In this document: one piece after another, positions 19,411-29,186 of the stretch
Layout of the letters: the number at the start of each line of letters is the position of its first letter
Position numbering within the stretch: the first letter of the stretch is position 1
Assembly (NCBI RefSeq): GCF_950295315.1
Contig: NW_026647288.1
Location: 32,968 to 96,967 of the forward strand
DNA: 64,000 bases
DNA from: Erinaceus europaeus
Taxonomy: Eukaryota; Chordata; Mammalia; Eulipotyphla; Erinaceidae
Direction of reading: 5' to 3'
Notes under the pieces: generated by a model
What the model was told of the DNA's origin: nothing
Database searches by the model: none
Seen by the model: only the letters and a program-made list of their open reading frames with translations
Translations under genes and position numbers: made by a program

Positions 19411-20639
19411 AGAGAGAGAAAAGGAAAGATTTTATTTCCCAAAGGACTATATGTATCACCTTATTGGCATCAATACCTATCTTTGCTAAATCCTAGTACC
19501 TTCAACTGTTCGGGGGAATAAATAGAAGTCACTCTACAGAGTTTTATCTAAAGACTAAACAACATCAACCTTGCAAAATGTTTGGCATGAAGCCTGGGAC
19601 CTAATAAAGGCCCAATGGATGCTTGCTTCAACTGTTTTTGTTTTTATCAGCTGCTGCAGCATTCTGATGGTCCCAGCGCCAGAAAGACTGCTAAGAACTC
19701 ATGTCCCACCATCACCTGCTCCCTTGCTCAGAAATTTCTGCCGACCAGTCAAAGCTAAATGTCTTGACAGACAAGTCAGGATCCCCACCCTCACCTTGGA
19801 AGAAGGGTTATTCAATTAAAAATCTAAGGGGCCCTAGGGGGTCTAAAAAAAAAAAAACCCTTTAAACAGAAAATACTTAAATTCAGATTGAACACCAGCT
19901 CCCACCGTCAGCCACATTCTGCTCCTTAGGATGAACAGAGTTTGACTCAAGTTTTGGCAAGTTTTCTGAGATAGATAAGTGGGCAGATAAATAGTATGAA
20001 GCCACGATATGACACATTTGACTTTTTTTTTTCAGCACGATCAGAGAGTAGGGCTTTTTTTTTTTTTTTTCATTGCATGAAGACTAGAGGACTTCATCAA
20101 TTTTCCTAAGGGCCTCTCTTAATCCTTTGATACACAAATCATTCGTGTTTGAAGCACCTGCTGTGTCAACTGGCCTGATGCTACCACATTCTCATCCATC
20201 AAACGCTTGGCTTGTCATTAGAGCTGCTCTCCAGGAAGATTTCCCTTCACTTTATGAAATCCTGCATCTTTTGCCAAATTTGCAATTCTACTTTGCAATC
20301 CATTTGCATTGTGTTTGCATAGGACTGGTGAGACCTCCAGCCGCTAGCCTTCTGAAGTGTCTGTCCGTGGGTGTTTTGTGCTCATGTCAAGTGGGCGGGG
20401 CAGCTTTTGGGTAATCGTCTTCATATTATGATGTGTGTTTCTCTCCACCACTCTGTACAGCACAAGCTCAAAGAGTAAAGGTCTGATTCATGGGGCTTCC
20501 TTCAATTTTGATTCTAACCCGTGAGCATAAAGTCTCCATCTTGAGTGGACCATGTTAAAGACCCTCTCAACTTGAGCTAGACCGAGTAAGTTTCTCTCCC
20601 TCAGAATAGACATTTCTTGGCTCATTGCTCTGGACACTG
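19411..20639. other. SINE-free unique sequence, possible regulatory DNA
   Basis: About 1.2 kb with no recognised repeat beyond short A and T runs. At 20302-20309 there is a perfect octamer 'atttgcat' next to a second 'tttgcat' and a 'tttgcaat' (20270-20320). No exon recognised. Possible conserved non-coding DNA, by inference only. Confidence 0.4.
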
Positions 20640-20820
20640 GAGTTCTCATGTCTATCTTTCTTTGTCTTGTTTTGTTTTTTGTTTGTTTGTTTGTTTGTTT
20701 TTCCCAGATCACTGCTCAGCTCTGGTTTCCAGTGGTGCTGGGGACTAAACCTGGGAACTCAGAGCCTCAAGCATGAAAGTCAGTTTGAATAACCATTATA
20801 CTGTCTCCCCAGATCTATAT
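20640..20820 (-). mobile_element. Group D SINE (reverse) with TTTG tail
   Basis: (TTTG)n at about 20660-20700 in place of a plain T run, then 'cactgctcagctctggtttc', 'gggactaaacctgggaactc', 'gcctcaagcatgaaagtcag', 'gaataaccattatactgtct'. Confidence 0.82.
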
Positions 20821-20844
20821 TCCATTGTTTGATATAAATTATTT

Positions 20845-20992
20845 AGTTTACACTAGTAAGAAGTGGACAAATGTCAAAAATTAGATTTGCTAGTGGTATG
20901 TGGAAAAGTAAGAAATGTTGTATGTACCAACTCCTGTATTTTATTGTCAGCTATAGACTGTTAACCTCCCCCAATAAAGACAATTCTTTAAA
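20845..20992 (+). mobile_element. L1 3' terminus with polyadenylation signal
   Basis: 'tgtaccaactcctgtatttt', 'attgtcagctatagactgtt', 'aacctcccccaataaagaca' with an AATAAA. It matches the end of the L1 at 61085-62040. Confidence 0.65.
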
Positions 20993-21955
20993 AAGACAAC
21001 AGTGAGATACCACTTTACACTATGAGAATGTCATACATTAGAAAGAACAGAAACAACAAATGTTGGGGAGGATACGTGGAAAAAGGGACAATTCTACATA
21101 GCTGATGGGGTTGTAACTGGGACCAACCCTTGTAGAAAGGTCTGGAAATTTCTCAGAACACTAGCAGTGAACCACATAACTCAGCAATTCCTCTTTGGGG
21201 GATTCAAAAAAAAAATCTATGCACACCTATGTTAATAGCGGTACAATTTATAATTACCCAACTTGGGATCAACCTAGATTTATTTTCAATTTTTAAAATA
21301 TTTTTATTATCTTTGTTTACTGGATAGAGACAGCCAGAAATCGAGAGGGACGAGGGTGACAGAAAGACAGCTTCAGCACTGCTTCACCCCACGCAAAGTT
21401 TTCCCCCTGCAGGTGGGGACCTGGGTCCTTGTGCATTGTGATGTGTGCTCAACCCCGTGCGTCACCATCTAGCCTGCATCCTAGATTTCCAGTGACAGAT
21501 GAGTGACTATGAGAGCTGTGGTATATATACTCAATGGAATACTACTCAATTGTTAAAAAAAAAAAAAAAAAGAAGAAGTCATCTCCCCCTCATCTTGGAT
21601 AGGAACTTGAAGGAATCAGGTGAAATGAGGTAAGCCAAAAAGAGGCATTAAACAGATGGACTCACTGATAGGTGGAATTTAAGAAATGAAGACAGAAATG
21701 GGAAACAGGATGTGAAGCTTGGACTGGATAAGGTGTATTGAATCAAATCAAAGACTCTGGCAAAGGAGAGTAAGACAGGGCATAGAAATGACATTTTCTA
21801 TGGGCTCCTGGTACATGATGGTGAAAAAGAAATTGAGGGTGAAAGATAGATACCCATCATGGAGACAAGAGAAATTGTATCCACATATCAACCGCCATAC
21901 TATAAACATCCCTCCCCCCAATAAAATGGTTTAAAAAATTGGGCTTGATAGTGCT
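20993..21955 (+). mobile_element. LINE-1 ORF2 C-terminal region and 3' UTR, degraded
   Basis: 'agtgagataccactttacac', 'caaatgttggggaggatacg', 'gatggggttgtaactgggac', 'cctatgttaatagcggtaca', 'gtggtatatatactcaatgg', 'aatactactcaattgttaaa' follow the L1 ORF2 end in order. The frame is broken by stops and an A run at 21556-21572. Interrupted by the SINE at 21282-21479. It ends 'cctccccccaataaaatggt'. Confidence 0.8.
21282..21479 (-). mobile_element. Group A SINE (reverse) inside L1
   Basis: Tail 'tttgtttactggatagagac', body 'cccctgcaggtggggacctg', head 'caaccccgtgcgtcaccatc'. Flanked by 'cctagattt' at 21273-21281 and 21480-21488, so it inserted into the older L1. Confidence 0.9.
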
Positions 21956-22826
21956 CTCCATAACAGTGCATAAGGATTGACAAGCACTGCCCTTGAGACC
22001 AAGGGTGTTTATTTGCATGGAATCTTCACTACAGAAGAATTTATTATCCAAATCCAATCACTGCATTCAACTTCCGGGAAGGCTGAGCCAATGAGAGGCT
22101 GTGGGGAAGAGTGGTAGGAGGAAGAGGATGCACCAAAGTATGGTGCAAACCACCTTCCCTTTCTGCTTTGTCTCACAGCTACAACTACTTCCTGACCTTG
22201 ATTCTGCTTGGAGGTTATGACAGCAGGTTCTAATACCCACGAGCTCCTCCTCTTGTCCCTTTTCCCCTCACACATAATAATGACTTCTTGTTTTAGATAA
22301 TTTCCTAGTTGCTTCATTTCCACTTGTTTACATCTTCCACTCTTCAACCAGCTATGGATCCAATTCCCTGCATTAAATCCTCTCTGCTTGGAAGACACTT
22401 TACTGACGTCTTTTTTTCTGGCCAGATTCCCATGGAGAGAGTCTGAAACTTAGTGCTAAATACACCATCTTATATTTGTGGGGTCTTCAATGTATACATG
22501 CTGAGTGAATGACTACTTAGAGCAGGATGATGTTACTAAAATCTCCATGAATTTGGTCTCCTGACCATTCTGAGGAGCTGGAAGATTGAAGACAACTCTT
22601 CTGGGATATTCACCTCTGCTCACAAAAGCTCTCAGCCCATTGACTCTAGGAAAACATCCATCTTTCACAACTCCATCCCTGCTCTGTTTTCTCTAAGTAA
22701 TAAGTGTGGAGCCCTCGCCATCAACTGCCAAAGCCAGTAAGGAATTTCTTCAGAGCACTTTCTTGTGGTGGATCAACCCAGCTGAAGTTAGGGTGGATGG
22801 CTAGAATGGAGGAGAAGAGGGTGTAG
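21956..22826. other. Unique sequence, nothing recognised
   Basis: About 870 bases. An open frame on the reverse strand (22009-22398, 129 codons) has no domain I recognise and no supporting context. Confidence 0.45.
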
Positions 22827-22836
22827 AGAAAAGCAC

Positions 22837-23105
22837 AAATAAGGGGGTTGGTGGTGGTGCACCAGGCTAAGCGCACATAGTATTAAGCTCAAGGACCCAT
22901 GCAAGGATCGAAGTTCGAGTCCCCAGCTCTCCAACTGCAGCGGGGAGGTGGTGTCACTTCACAAGCAGTGAAGCAGGTCTATCTACCCCCCTCTCAATTT
23001 CTCTCTGTCCTATCCAATAAAAACAGAAAAAATGGCCACCAGGAGCAGTGGATTCATAGTGCAGGCAGTAAGCCCCAGCAATAACCCTCGAGGCCAAAAA
23101 ACAAA
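22837..23105 (+). mobile_element. Group C SINE with target duplication
   Basis: Head 'gggggttggtggtggtgcac', B box 'agttcgagtccccagctctc', end 'ctgtcctatccaataaaaac', C tail 'ccaccaggagcagtggattc', 'agccccagcaataaccctcg'. 'agaaaagcac' occurs at 22827-22836 and 23106-23115. Confidence 0.9.
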
Positions 23106-23115
23106 AGAAAAGCAC

Positions 23116-23915
23116 GGATACTCTGAAAACCTGTTTGTCTCCAAACTTCCAGGACACTGGTGCTCTCTCATTATTTGTAAATATCGGTTTGGCCCCAAGA
23201 GTTCTCTCCCATGGAAACAGCTAATAAACCAAGCTGCCTGGGCTTATTCTTCATGCCAAGACACATTCCAGGGTCTGATTACATGGTGGTTTTATTATGA
23301 AAAGAAGAGAGAGGGAGTGAGAAAGAGCAAGGGGTCAGGGAGGTGAGAGGAACTCTGAGTTACAAATAGGGAAGTGGATCCCCCAGGTTGATGAGGTTTG
23401 GTCAGACAACAAAATGCCACTCAGCACCAGCTCGGATCCAAACACTGAAACCACCCACTTGGAGTGCCCAACTGCTTAGCAAAGCAAGCAGGCACTTTAC
23501 AAAGCAGGACTTGCTCAGTAGGTGGCGAAAGGAATAACCTGCTCCAAGAACAGTGGGCTGTATCTTGGGTTGAGAAGTGGTATTTTTACCCCCCCTTTTT
23601 TTTTTTAACTTGGACAGTTATGAAGCCCAGGACCCATGCAGGAAGGTGGTTCCTGCAGGATTTTGGGTGAAAATATTTGATCAGGGTGGAACAACCCAGC
23701 CTCCTAGACAACACTGAATGTTGTTGTCTTCCAGATGCTGAAATGCATGAGCTGTGGTTCTCCCTGAACACCGTCTGACTTGCCTCTATGACTTCTCCTG
23801 CTTTTGTGAGAACTCAGAAGGATTTCTCCTTGAGAGGGGCTGAATTTCAACCACAACGGAAACTGCTGAGTATGTGTGTTAGTTAACCACCACCCCCCCA
23901 GCTAACAATTTCACT
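23116..23915. other. Unique sequence, nothing recognised
   Basis: About 800 bases with a short T run near 23595; no family or exon recognised. Confidence 0.45.
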
Positions 23916-24115
23916 ATTTTAAAAAATATTTTTGATTTGTTTTATTTTCACAAGAGAGATACAGAGAGAGAGATACACAGAGCAAGAGAGAGAGAGATCA
24001 GAGGACTCCCTAGCTCTGGCTTATGATGGCATAAGGCATTGAACCTGGGATTTCGGAGCTTCAGACATGAAAGTCCTTTTGCAGAACCATTGTGTTATCT
24101 CCCCCACCCTGACAT
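23916..24115 (-). mobile_element. Group D SINE (reverse)
   Basis: A/T-rich left end, GA repeats, then 'ctagctctggcttatgatgg', 'gcattgaacctgggatttcg', 'cttcagacatgaaagtcctt', 'gcagaaccattgtgttatct'. Confidence 0.82.
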
Positions 24116-24237
24116 CACTTTTTTATGATGACACCAACTCCATTTATACATAAATACAATTGAAATTTTAAAGTTCATCCCCTCCCATATGCAGTAAAAA
24201 TTCTCCATTAAAAAACACTTATTGTGTGCACTACCCT

Positions 24238-24425
24238 GATTTTTTTTTATTATTATTGCAGAATCAGGGTCTTACTCCAGGTCACTTCTTCATTCTGCCA
24301 GAGAGCAGGAGAGACACCATAGGACCTGACCTTTGTCTGTTGTCATCTGGGCTCAAATCTGGGCCACACACAGGAAGACACAGGAAATTCACACCTTACC
24401 TGGTGAAGTGTCTTTCCAGTCTCTA
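24238..24425 (-). mobile_element. Degenerate reverse SINE (D-like)
   Basis: T-rich left end, 'ggagagacaccataggacct', B box complement 'gggctcaaatctgggccaca', 'cctggtgaagtgtctttcca'. Family assignment weak; similar to 9930-10095. Confidence 0.4.
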
Positions 24426-24502
24426 AACACCTAGTTTTTTCATATGACAGTCTCTGTGTCCAAGTGCCCCCCTCAAAAAAATCTTACACTTGACTTTATA
24501 CA

Positions 24503-24766
24503 GGAACCAGGCAGTGGCACACCCAGTTGAGCGCACATATTACCATGCACAAGGACCCAGGTTCAAATCCGTGCTCCTACCTGTAAGGGGGGCACTTTTT
24601 GAGTGGTGAAGTAGGTCTGCAGGTGTCTTTTTCTCTCTTCCTCTCTATTTCCCTCTCCTCTCTCAATGTCTGTCTATCCTACCCAATAAAATAGAAAGGA
24701 AAAAATGGCTACCAGGAGTGGTGGATAACGCCGGCACCGAACCCCAACAATAACCCCGATGTCAAT
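24503..24766 (+). mobile_element. Group C SINE
   Basis: Head 'ccaggcagtggcacacccag', B box 'caggttcaaatccgtgctcc', 'ctatcctacccaataaaata', C tail 'ctaccaggagtggtggataa', 'accccaacaataaccccgat'. Confidence 0.87.
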
Positions 24767-24825
24767 AAAAATAAATCAACAAATCACTCAAATGAAATTA
24801 AATCAGACTCTATTAAAGGTCCTTG

Positions 24826-24978
24826 GTCAGAGAGCGCTCAGTTGGTAAGACATCTGTCTTAAGCATGTCCACAGCATCCCGTGAGGGTGCTACAGAGGAA
24901 GCTTTCTTTGCTGTGTTCTCTCTTCCCCTGTCTGTCTGTCTCTTTATCATATGTGCTAGGGGCCTCTGCAATGCAAAG
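24826..24978 (+). mobile_element. Group D-like SINE remnant
   Basis: 'gagagcgctcagttggtaag' and 'acatctgtcttaagcatgtc' form a tRNA-like head with an A-box match. A CT-rich stretch (tgtctgtctgtctctttatc) follows. The B box is lost. Confidence 0.5.
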
Positions 24979-24985
24979 CGTGGCT

Positions 24986-24991
24986 AGTAGT
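24986..24991. repeat. LTR target-site duplication, left copy
   Basis: 'agtagt', repeated at 25455-25460 directly after the LTR. Six bases long, within the range made by retroviral integrases. Confidence 0.85.
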
Positions 24992-25051
24992 TGTTGGTAT
25001 GCGTGAGACCCCTTCTGTTTCATTTGGTTTACATCCCCCCTGCTTAACACG

Positions 25052-25090
25052 ATTCTATTTACATAACCACTTCATTCTATTTACATAACC
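25052..25090. repeat. U3 direct repeat pair 1
   Basis: 'attctatttacataacc' at 25052-25068 and again at 25074-25090. Confidence 0.92.
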
Positions 25091-25161
25091 GCTGTTAATA
25101 AGCACCACCCTCCCTCCAGGGAATTAGTGCTTCAGTGATAGAATTCTCGCCTGCTCCACCC

Positions 25162-25205
25162 CCTCTCCTTGTCACACCCTGATCCTCTCCTTGTCACACT
25201 CTGAT
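25162..25205. repeat. U3 tandem 22-bp duplication
   Basis: Two adjoining 22-base units beginning 'cctctccttgtcacac' (25162-25183 and 25184-25205) that differ at one base (ccctgat against actctgat reads as C to T). Enhancer-type duplications are common in retroviral U3. Confidence 0.92.
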
Positions 25206-25270
25206 TTTCACCAGTCACTTTTCTCTCCACCCTCTCTATGTCACATCCTGTTTCCACCCTACTTGGCAAG

Positions 25271-25280
25271 TATATATAAA
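25271..25280 (+). promoter_or_regulatory. LTR TATA box
   Basis: 'tatatataaa' lies 72 bases upstream of the AATAAA at 25352, where a U3/R promoter is expected. Confidence 0.7.
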
Positions 25281-25351
25281 GACAGCATTGTGAGTTTTAC
25301 GGTACTTTTAGTTTAGCTTAGCTCGGCTTAGATTGTGCTGCGTCCTGCATG

Positions 25352-25357
25352 AATAAA
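25352..25357 (+). promoter_or_regulatory. LTR polyadenylation signal
   Basis: AATAAA about 100 bases before the LTR end. Confidence 0.7.
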
Positions 25358-25579
25358 GAGATACTGCCTACAGCTCAACCATGAGTCCCTGGTCGTCTGT
25401 TACCCGCCCGTGAAGCCAGCCCGGCGAAAACAACATAGCCCGTTGAAAACGACAAGTAGTGGTACACCTAGCAGAGTACACATGTGACCATGCGCAGGGA
25501 CCTGGGTTCAACCCCTAGTTCCCACCTGCAGGAGGAAAGCTTCACAAGCAGTATTACAGGTGTCCCTCCTTCTCTCTGC

Positions 25580-25580
<1 letters not shown>

Positions 25581-25635
<55 letters not shown>
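25581..25635. repeat. (GT)n microsatellite
   Basis: About 27 GT units within the CT-rich part of a SINE. Confidence 0.96.
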
Positions 25636-25636
<1 letters not shown>

Positions 25637-25774
25637 ACTTGCCTCTATCAAAGATTGGGGGGGAGGATAAAAGTGACCACCAGGAATGGGAGTGTAGACA
25701 CTGTAGCCAGAACAATAACCCTGCTGGAGTGAGGGTGGGGGGAGGGGAACTGTGGTTCAAATAAATTTAAAAAA

Positions 25775-26685
25775 AAGTTTCCCAAAAATGTGGTTCTACT
25801 AGGTCTTTCTCAGAAAAAAAAAAAAAAAAAAAAACCTTCAAAATGTCCTTGAGTATTGGGGTAGATTCTAGGAAATCCTACAGTGAAGGAAATCGTCTCT
25901 TTTGGGGGCCGGTGGTGGATGGGTGGGGTGTGGGAGGCATGCACAGAGCAACAAGCTGTTTGACAAAGATTTCTGTGCATTTAATGCTTATTTCCTAAGA
26001 ATTTTCAACATCCTGCTCCCAATCTGTTAGAAAGCCCAAATCCATACTGAAAGTAACTGGCAACCTTCCTTAAGACAGAATGGCCTCTGGGATCTGAAAG
26101 AGTTCCCAGCCTGAAGAAGCCGCCTCCTGCTTTTGGGAGGGGGAGAGAGGAAGGCCCCGCGGGCCACGCGTTCTGTGAAGAGATTAAGCTCCCCCAAAGG
26201 AAGTTTCCAAATGGATATGTACACACATCCTTCGCTCCTCACCCCAGGACCTGAGCAGCCTCAGATGCAAGATCATGGCCACTGAAACAACTACAAAGGT
26301 GGAGGTTGACCCCGAGCCTCCTTCCCATCCTTCCCCGCAGGCCCTGGGAGATGTTATCTGCGAGGTGTAAACAGGCCCGTCCTGGAGCCTCGGCCACCCC
26401 AGCATGATATTACCCAGCTGCTCCCATCTCTCTCTGGATTCGCTTGTAGTAACAGGAGCTTAGCTTGGGGGGGGGGGGGCTTCCCTTTGAAGTTCAAGGA
26501 AGCACCTTCTACGATATTTGCAGGGAAGGAAAACCAAGATTCCTCTCTGGTGGAGCTTTTCTATGAGAGCAGAATACTTTGGGGAAGGAGAAGGGTAATT
26601 TTGCACCTCAAATTATAAAAATAAAAAACAACTGTCACACACATACCCCCAGGGCATTTATAAATCACTGACTGGTGTCAGGCAG
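25775..26685. other. Mostly unique, GC-richer stretch
   Basis: A run at about 25815-25833, a G run at 26467-26480, otherwise no recognised family. The part 25980-26400 is repeat-free with well-mixed composition and could be constrained, but I see no exon with conserved-looking codons. Confidence 0.4.
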
Positions 26686-26689
26686 TACC

Positions 26690-26845
26690 TAGTTTTTTAC
26701 TTAAGGACCTACTAGAAGGTAAGAGTTGTAATGGTCTCTTTCAAGGGATTGGAAAACTGAGGCTCAGAGAGACTACTTGGCTTGCCCAAGGTCACAATGC
26801 TGGAGACAGGTGAAGTTAGATTTCAGTCTGGCTGAGGACCGATTT
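26690..26845 (-). mobile_element. MIR remnant (reverse)
   Basis: 'aactgaggctcagagagact' and 'gcttgcccaaggtcacaatg' are the complement of the MIR CORE (gtgaccttgggcaagt; tctctgagcctcagttt). Confidence 0.8.
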
Positions 26846-26939
26846 CTTAGTTCCAAAGCTGGTGGCCACCATTTTGTTCACAGAGTTGAATAGTAAATTA
26901 TGTTGTTGTGCTTTGTTGGTTTGTTTTGCTTTAGTTGTT

Positions 26940-27140
26940 TACATTCCACATTGTTTATTTAACATGGGTTAGAACAGTCACCCCAAGTTCCATCCATATT
27001 GCGTCAAAAGATTTAGCTTCATTTTTTTAATGGCTGAGTCGTATTCCATTGAGTGTGTGTATATTCAGAGCATTTTTATCCACTGATATGATGGTAGTCA
27101 GTATGTAGGCTTTTATGTATGTGCATTGTGAATAATGTTC
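26940..27140 (-). mobile_element. Old LINE-1 3' end (reverse)
   Basis: 'atggctgagtcgtattccat', 'tgagtgtgtgtatattcaga', 'tttttatccactgatatgat' and 'gcattgtgaataatgttc' are the complement of the L1 ORF2 end (atggaatactattcagcca; ttcacaatagc). Split by the SINE at 27141; a few bases may continue at 27351 onward. Confidence 0.72.
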
Positions 27141-27339
27141 CCCCACCTGCAGGGGGAAGCTTCACAAGTAGTGAAGCAAGTCTGCAAGCGTTTTCTTTCT
27201 CTCTCCCTCTCTATCTCCCCCTCCTCTCGCGATTTCTCTGTCCTATCCAAAAAAATGGAAGAAATGGCAGCCAGGAGCAGTGGATTCATAGTGCAGGCAC
27301 CGAGTCCCAGCAGTAACCCCGGGGGAGGGGAGAAAGTAC
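27141..27339 (+). mobile_element. 5'-truncated group C SINE with 11-bp target duplication
   Basis: Starts after the B box (ccccacctgcagggggaagc), so the whole tRNA-like promoter is missing, and runs to a normal C tail (cagccaggagcagtggattc; cgagtcccagcagtaacccc). 'gaataatgttc' at 27130-27140 and 27340-27350 shows that it inserted in this truncated form. Confidence 0.9.
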
Positions 27340-27584
27340 GAATAATGTTCACAATAAACTCTCAAGAAAGAGGTGTAGTTCCACAGACAGCACCTAGTGA
27401 AGCGTCTGTCTTCTGAGGTCCTGCACTAAGATTTAAAAGAATCATTGTTTCTTTTCTCACACTCACAGTACTTGACACTCCCCTGAACTATAAAACAAAC
27501 TTCAATCAACTCAGCATCTGGAAGATATTCAGCTGAGAGGTGCTGGTGCACAGTGGCTTGTGAAGTTGTGGTCAAAATGTCAAT

Positions 27585-27880
27585 TAGGGCTGTGATCTCA
27601 TCTGAAAACTTGACCGGGCCAGAAGGTCCACTTCCAAGATGGCGGCCTCAGAAGACTGTGAGTAGGACACCTCAGTTCCTCATTGTAATTGGCAGGAGAC
27701 CTTGGGTCTTCTTTGCATGGACCTCTCCACAGGATTTCTGAAGAGTTCCCACATCATGGTAGCTGGCTACCCCAAGGCAAGTGACCCTAGACAAGGCAAG
27801 GTGGAGGTGGCAGGGTCTATTATGTCATATACCATTATTTTCATAAGACCCTACAAGTCAGCCCTCTTCAACAGACTCAG
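27585..27880 (+). mobile_element. Ancient mammalian interspersed repeat, family not named
   Basis: 'ggctgtgatctcatctgaaa', 'gtccacttccaagatggcgg', 'cacctcagttcctcattgta', 'ggacctctccacaggatttc' and 'catggtagctggctacccca' occur in an order I recognise from a common old mammalian repeat. I cannot name the family safely. It includes a YY1-like motif at 27634-27646. Confidence 0.5.
27634..27646 (+). promoter_or_regulatory. YY1-like motif
   Basis: 'ccaagatggcggc' fits the strong YY1 site (AANATGGCGGC). It lies in what looks like an ancient repeat, so its activity is uncertain. Confidence 0.4.
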
Positions 27881-28195
27881 GATGGGAGGGTAAGTTGTTA
27901 AGTACCTTAACCCAGGGCTCTAGGCAGCATCTAGAGAAGTGGACCTGAAAGCCACAGTCTGTAAAGCCTAGCTCCATGCTATGCAACTTCCCTCTGTGTG
28001 TCCTGTGTGACAGAGTGTCTACGAGCTCCCAAGGGATTTCCTAAACTTTGGCATCATTCCTTGAAAGGGAGTCAGTGTTCCTACTTTAATGACCCTAACT
28101 TTGGGCACATAATGATAGCTGTGAGTGTCAGCCCTGATCCAAAGGTGCATTAATACTTGTGAAAAATGTATTTATCTGACAAAGGAAAACAAGAG

Positions 28196-28294
28196 ACCAG
28201 AGCACCTCTCTGGCAACATGCAAGGCCAAGGATGGAATCTGGGGCAGGGTGCAGGTAAATCATTATTCTACCCATTAGGCTAACTTCCCAGCAA
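28196..28294 (-). mobile_element. Group D SINE (reverse), diverged
   Basis: 'gaccagagcacctctctggc', 'ggatggaatctggggcaggg', 'cattattctacccattaggc' parallel the D tail, B box complement and head complement. Confidence 0.55.
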
Positions 28295-28337
28295 CAAAAG
28301 GTGCACCATTTTTGTACTGTCCAAATAGCAAGAAGGA

Positions 28338-28543
28338 GGGACCTGGTTGAATGCACACATTACAGTGTGCAAGGAACCAGGTTCAAGCCCCTGGTCCCCA
28401 GGAAAAAGCTTCATGAGTGGTAAAGCAGATCTGCAAGCATCTCTCTGTCTCTCTCCCTTTCTATCACCCCCTTGCTTCTCAATTTCTGGCTGTCTTTATC
28501 CACCATCTAAATAAAGATTTTTTTTTTTGAAATTTTAAGAGAC
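28338..28543 (+). mobile_element. Group A SINE with 15-bp target duplication
   Basis: Head 'gggacctggttgaatgcaca', B box 'caggttcaagcccctggtcc', a short body deletion, 'tctcaatttctggctgtctt', end 'ctaaataaagatttttt'. Flanked by 'aaatagcaagaagga' at 28323-28337 and 28544-28558. Confidence 0.92.
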
Positions 28544-28558
28544 AAATAGCAAGAAGGA

Positions 28559-28904
28559 TGACCTGGCTGGTAACTGGAAGACTCAAGAGATAAACAGCTA
28601 AATCAGGCAGGATCTGGGGTTTGGGTGGGTCTAAAGTCCAATGGACCAGGGACCTGAATCAGTCCCTGGGGAGTCAGTTTATCTAGAGAGTGGGCACATA
28701 GTCCCAGCCTTCCCAGTGGCCTCTCCTGGTCCTTTAGCCATGGTACAGGCCTTCAGGAAAAGGGACGATCCACTTCTGCCTGTGCTTGTAGTTTGAGATA
28801 ACACTGAAAGTCACCCCATGCACCAAAAGAATGTGTCTGCATGCTAAGGCTGGCCCTGACCTTGAAAATCAATGACAGCTATGTTTCTGTCCTGGCTAAT
28901 GTGC
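28559..28904. other. Unique sequence, nothing recognised
   Basis: No repeat or exon recognised before the purine tract. Confidence 0.45.
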
Positions 28905-29186
28905 TGGGAGAAAGAAGAAGAAGGAGGAGAAGGAGAAGGAGGAGAAGAAGAGGAGGAGGAGGAGGAGGAGAAGAAGAAGAAGAAGAAGGAGAAGAAGAAG
29001 AAGAAGAGGAGGAGGAGGAGGAGGAGGAGGAGGAGAAGAAGAAGAAGAAGAAGAAGAAGGAGAAGGAGAAGGAGAAGGAGAAGGAGAAGGAGAAGGAGAA
29101 GGAGAAGGAGAAGGAGAAGGAGAAGGAGAAGGAGAAGGAGAAGGAGAAGGAGAAGAAGAAGGAAGAAGAAGAAGGAAGAAGAACGT
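28905..29186. repeat. Long (GAA/GGA/GAAGGA)n purine tract
   Basis: About 280 bases of unbroken purine, with GAA, GGA and a regular GGAGAA block (about 29060-29150). No retroposon end is visible at its left border, unlike the tract at 14271. It gives poly-Arg, poly-Glu and poly-Lys frames. Confidence 0.97.

Larger units (their letters stand above)
24992..25454 (+). mobile_element. Solo LTR of an endogenous retrovirus
   Basis: 463 bp, starting TG (tgttggtatgcg) and ending CA (gaaaacgaca), with a six-base direct duplication on both sides. Internal order fits an LTR: U3 with two pairs of short direct repeats, TATA box 'tatataaa' ending at 25280, and AATAAA at 25352-25357. No internal viral genes, primer binding site or second LTR adjoin it, so it is the product of recombination between two LTRs. 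Its 3' part (ccatgagtccctggtcgtct) is shared with 37196-37546. Confidence 0.88.
24980..25735 (+). mobile_element. Group C SINE split by an LTR
   Basis: The first 12 bases (tggctagtagt at 24981-24991) join directly to 25461 onward: 'ggtacacctagcagagtaca', B box 'gggttcaacccctagttccc', body 'acctgcaggaggaaagcttc', a GT tract in place of the CT stretch, and C tail 'gaccaccaggaatgggagtg'. The LTR at 24992-25454 interrupts it, so the SINE is older than the LTR. Confidence 0.87.

Noticed and set aside
25271..25357. Promoter and polyadenylation signal of a host gene
   Set aside because: Both lie in an LTR with TG/CA ends and a target duplication. No exon follows.
27640..27670. ATG GCG GCC start followed by a GTGAGT donor-like site, resembling a first exon
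   Set aside because: Only eight codons before a stop, no CpG island, and the flanks fit an old interspersed repeat.
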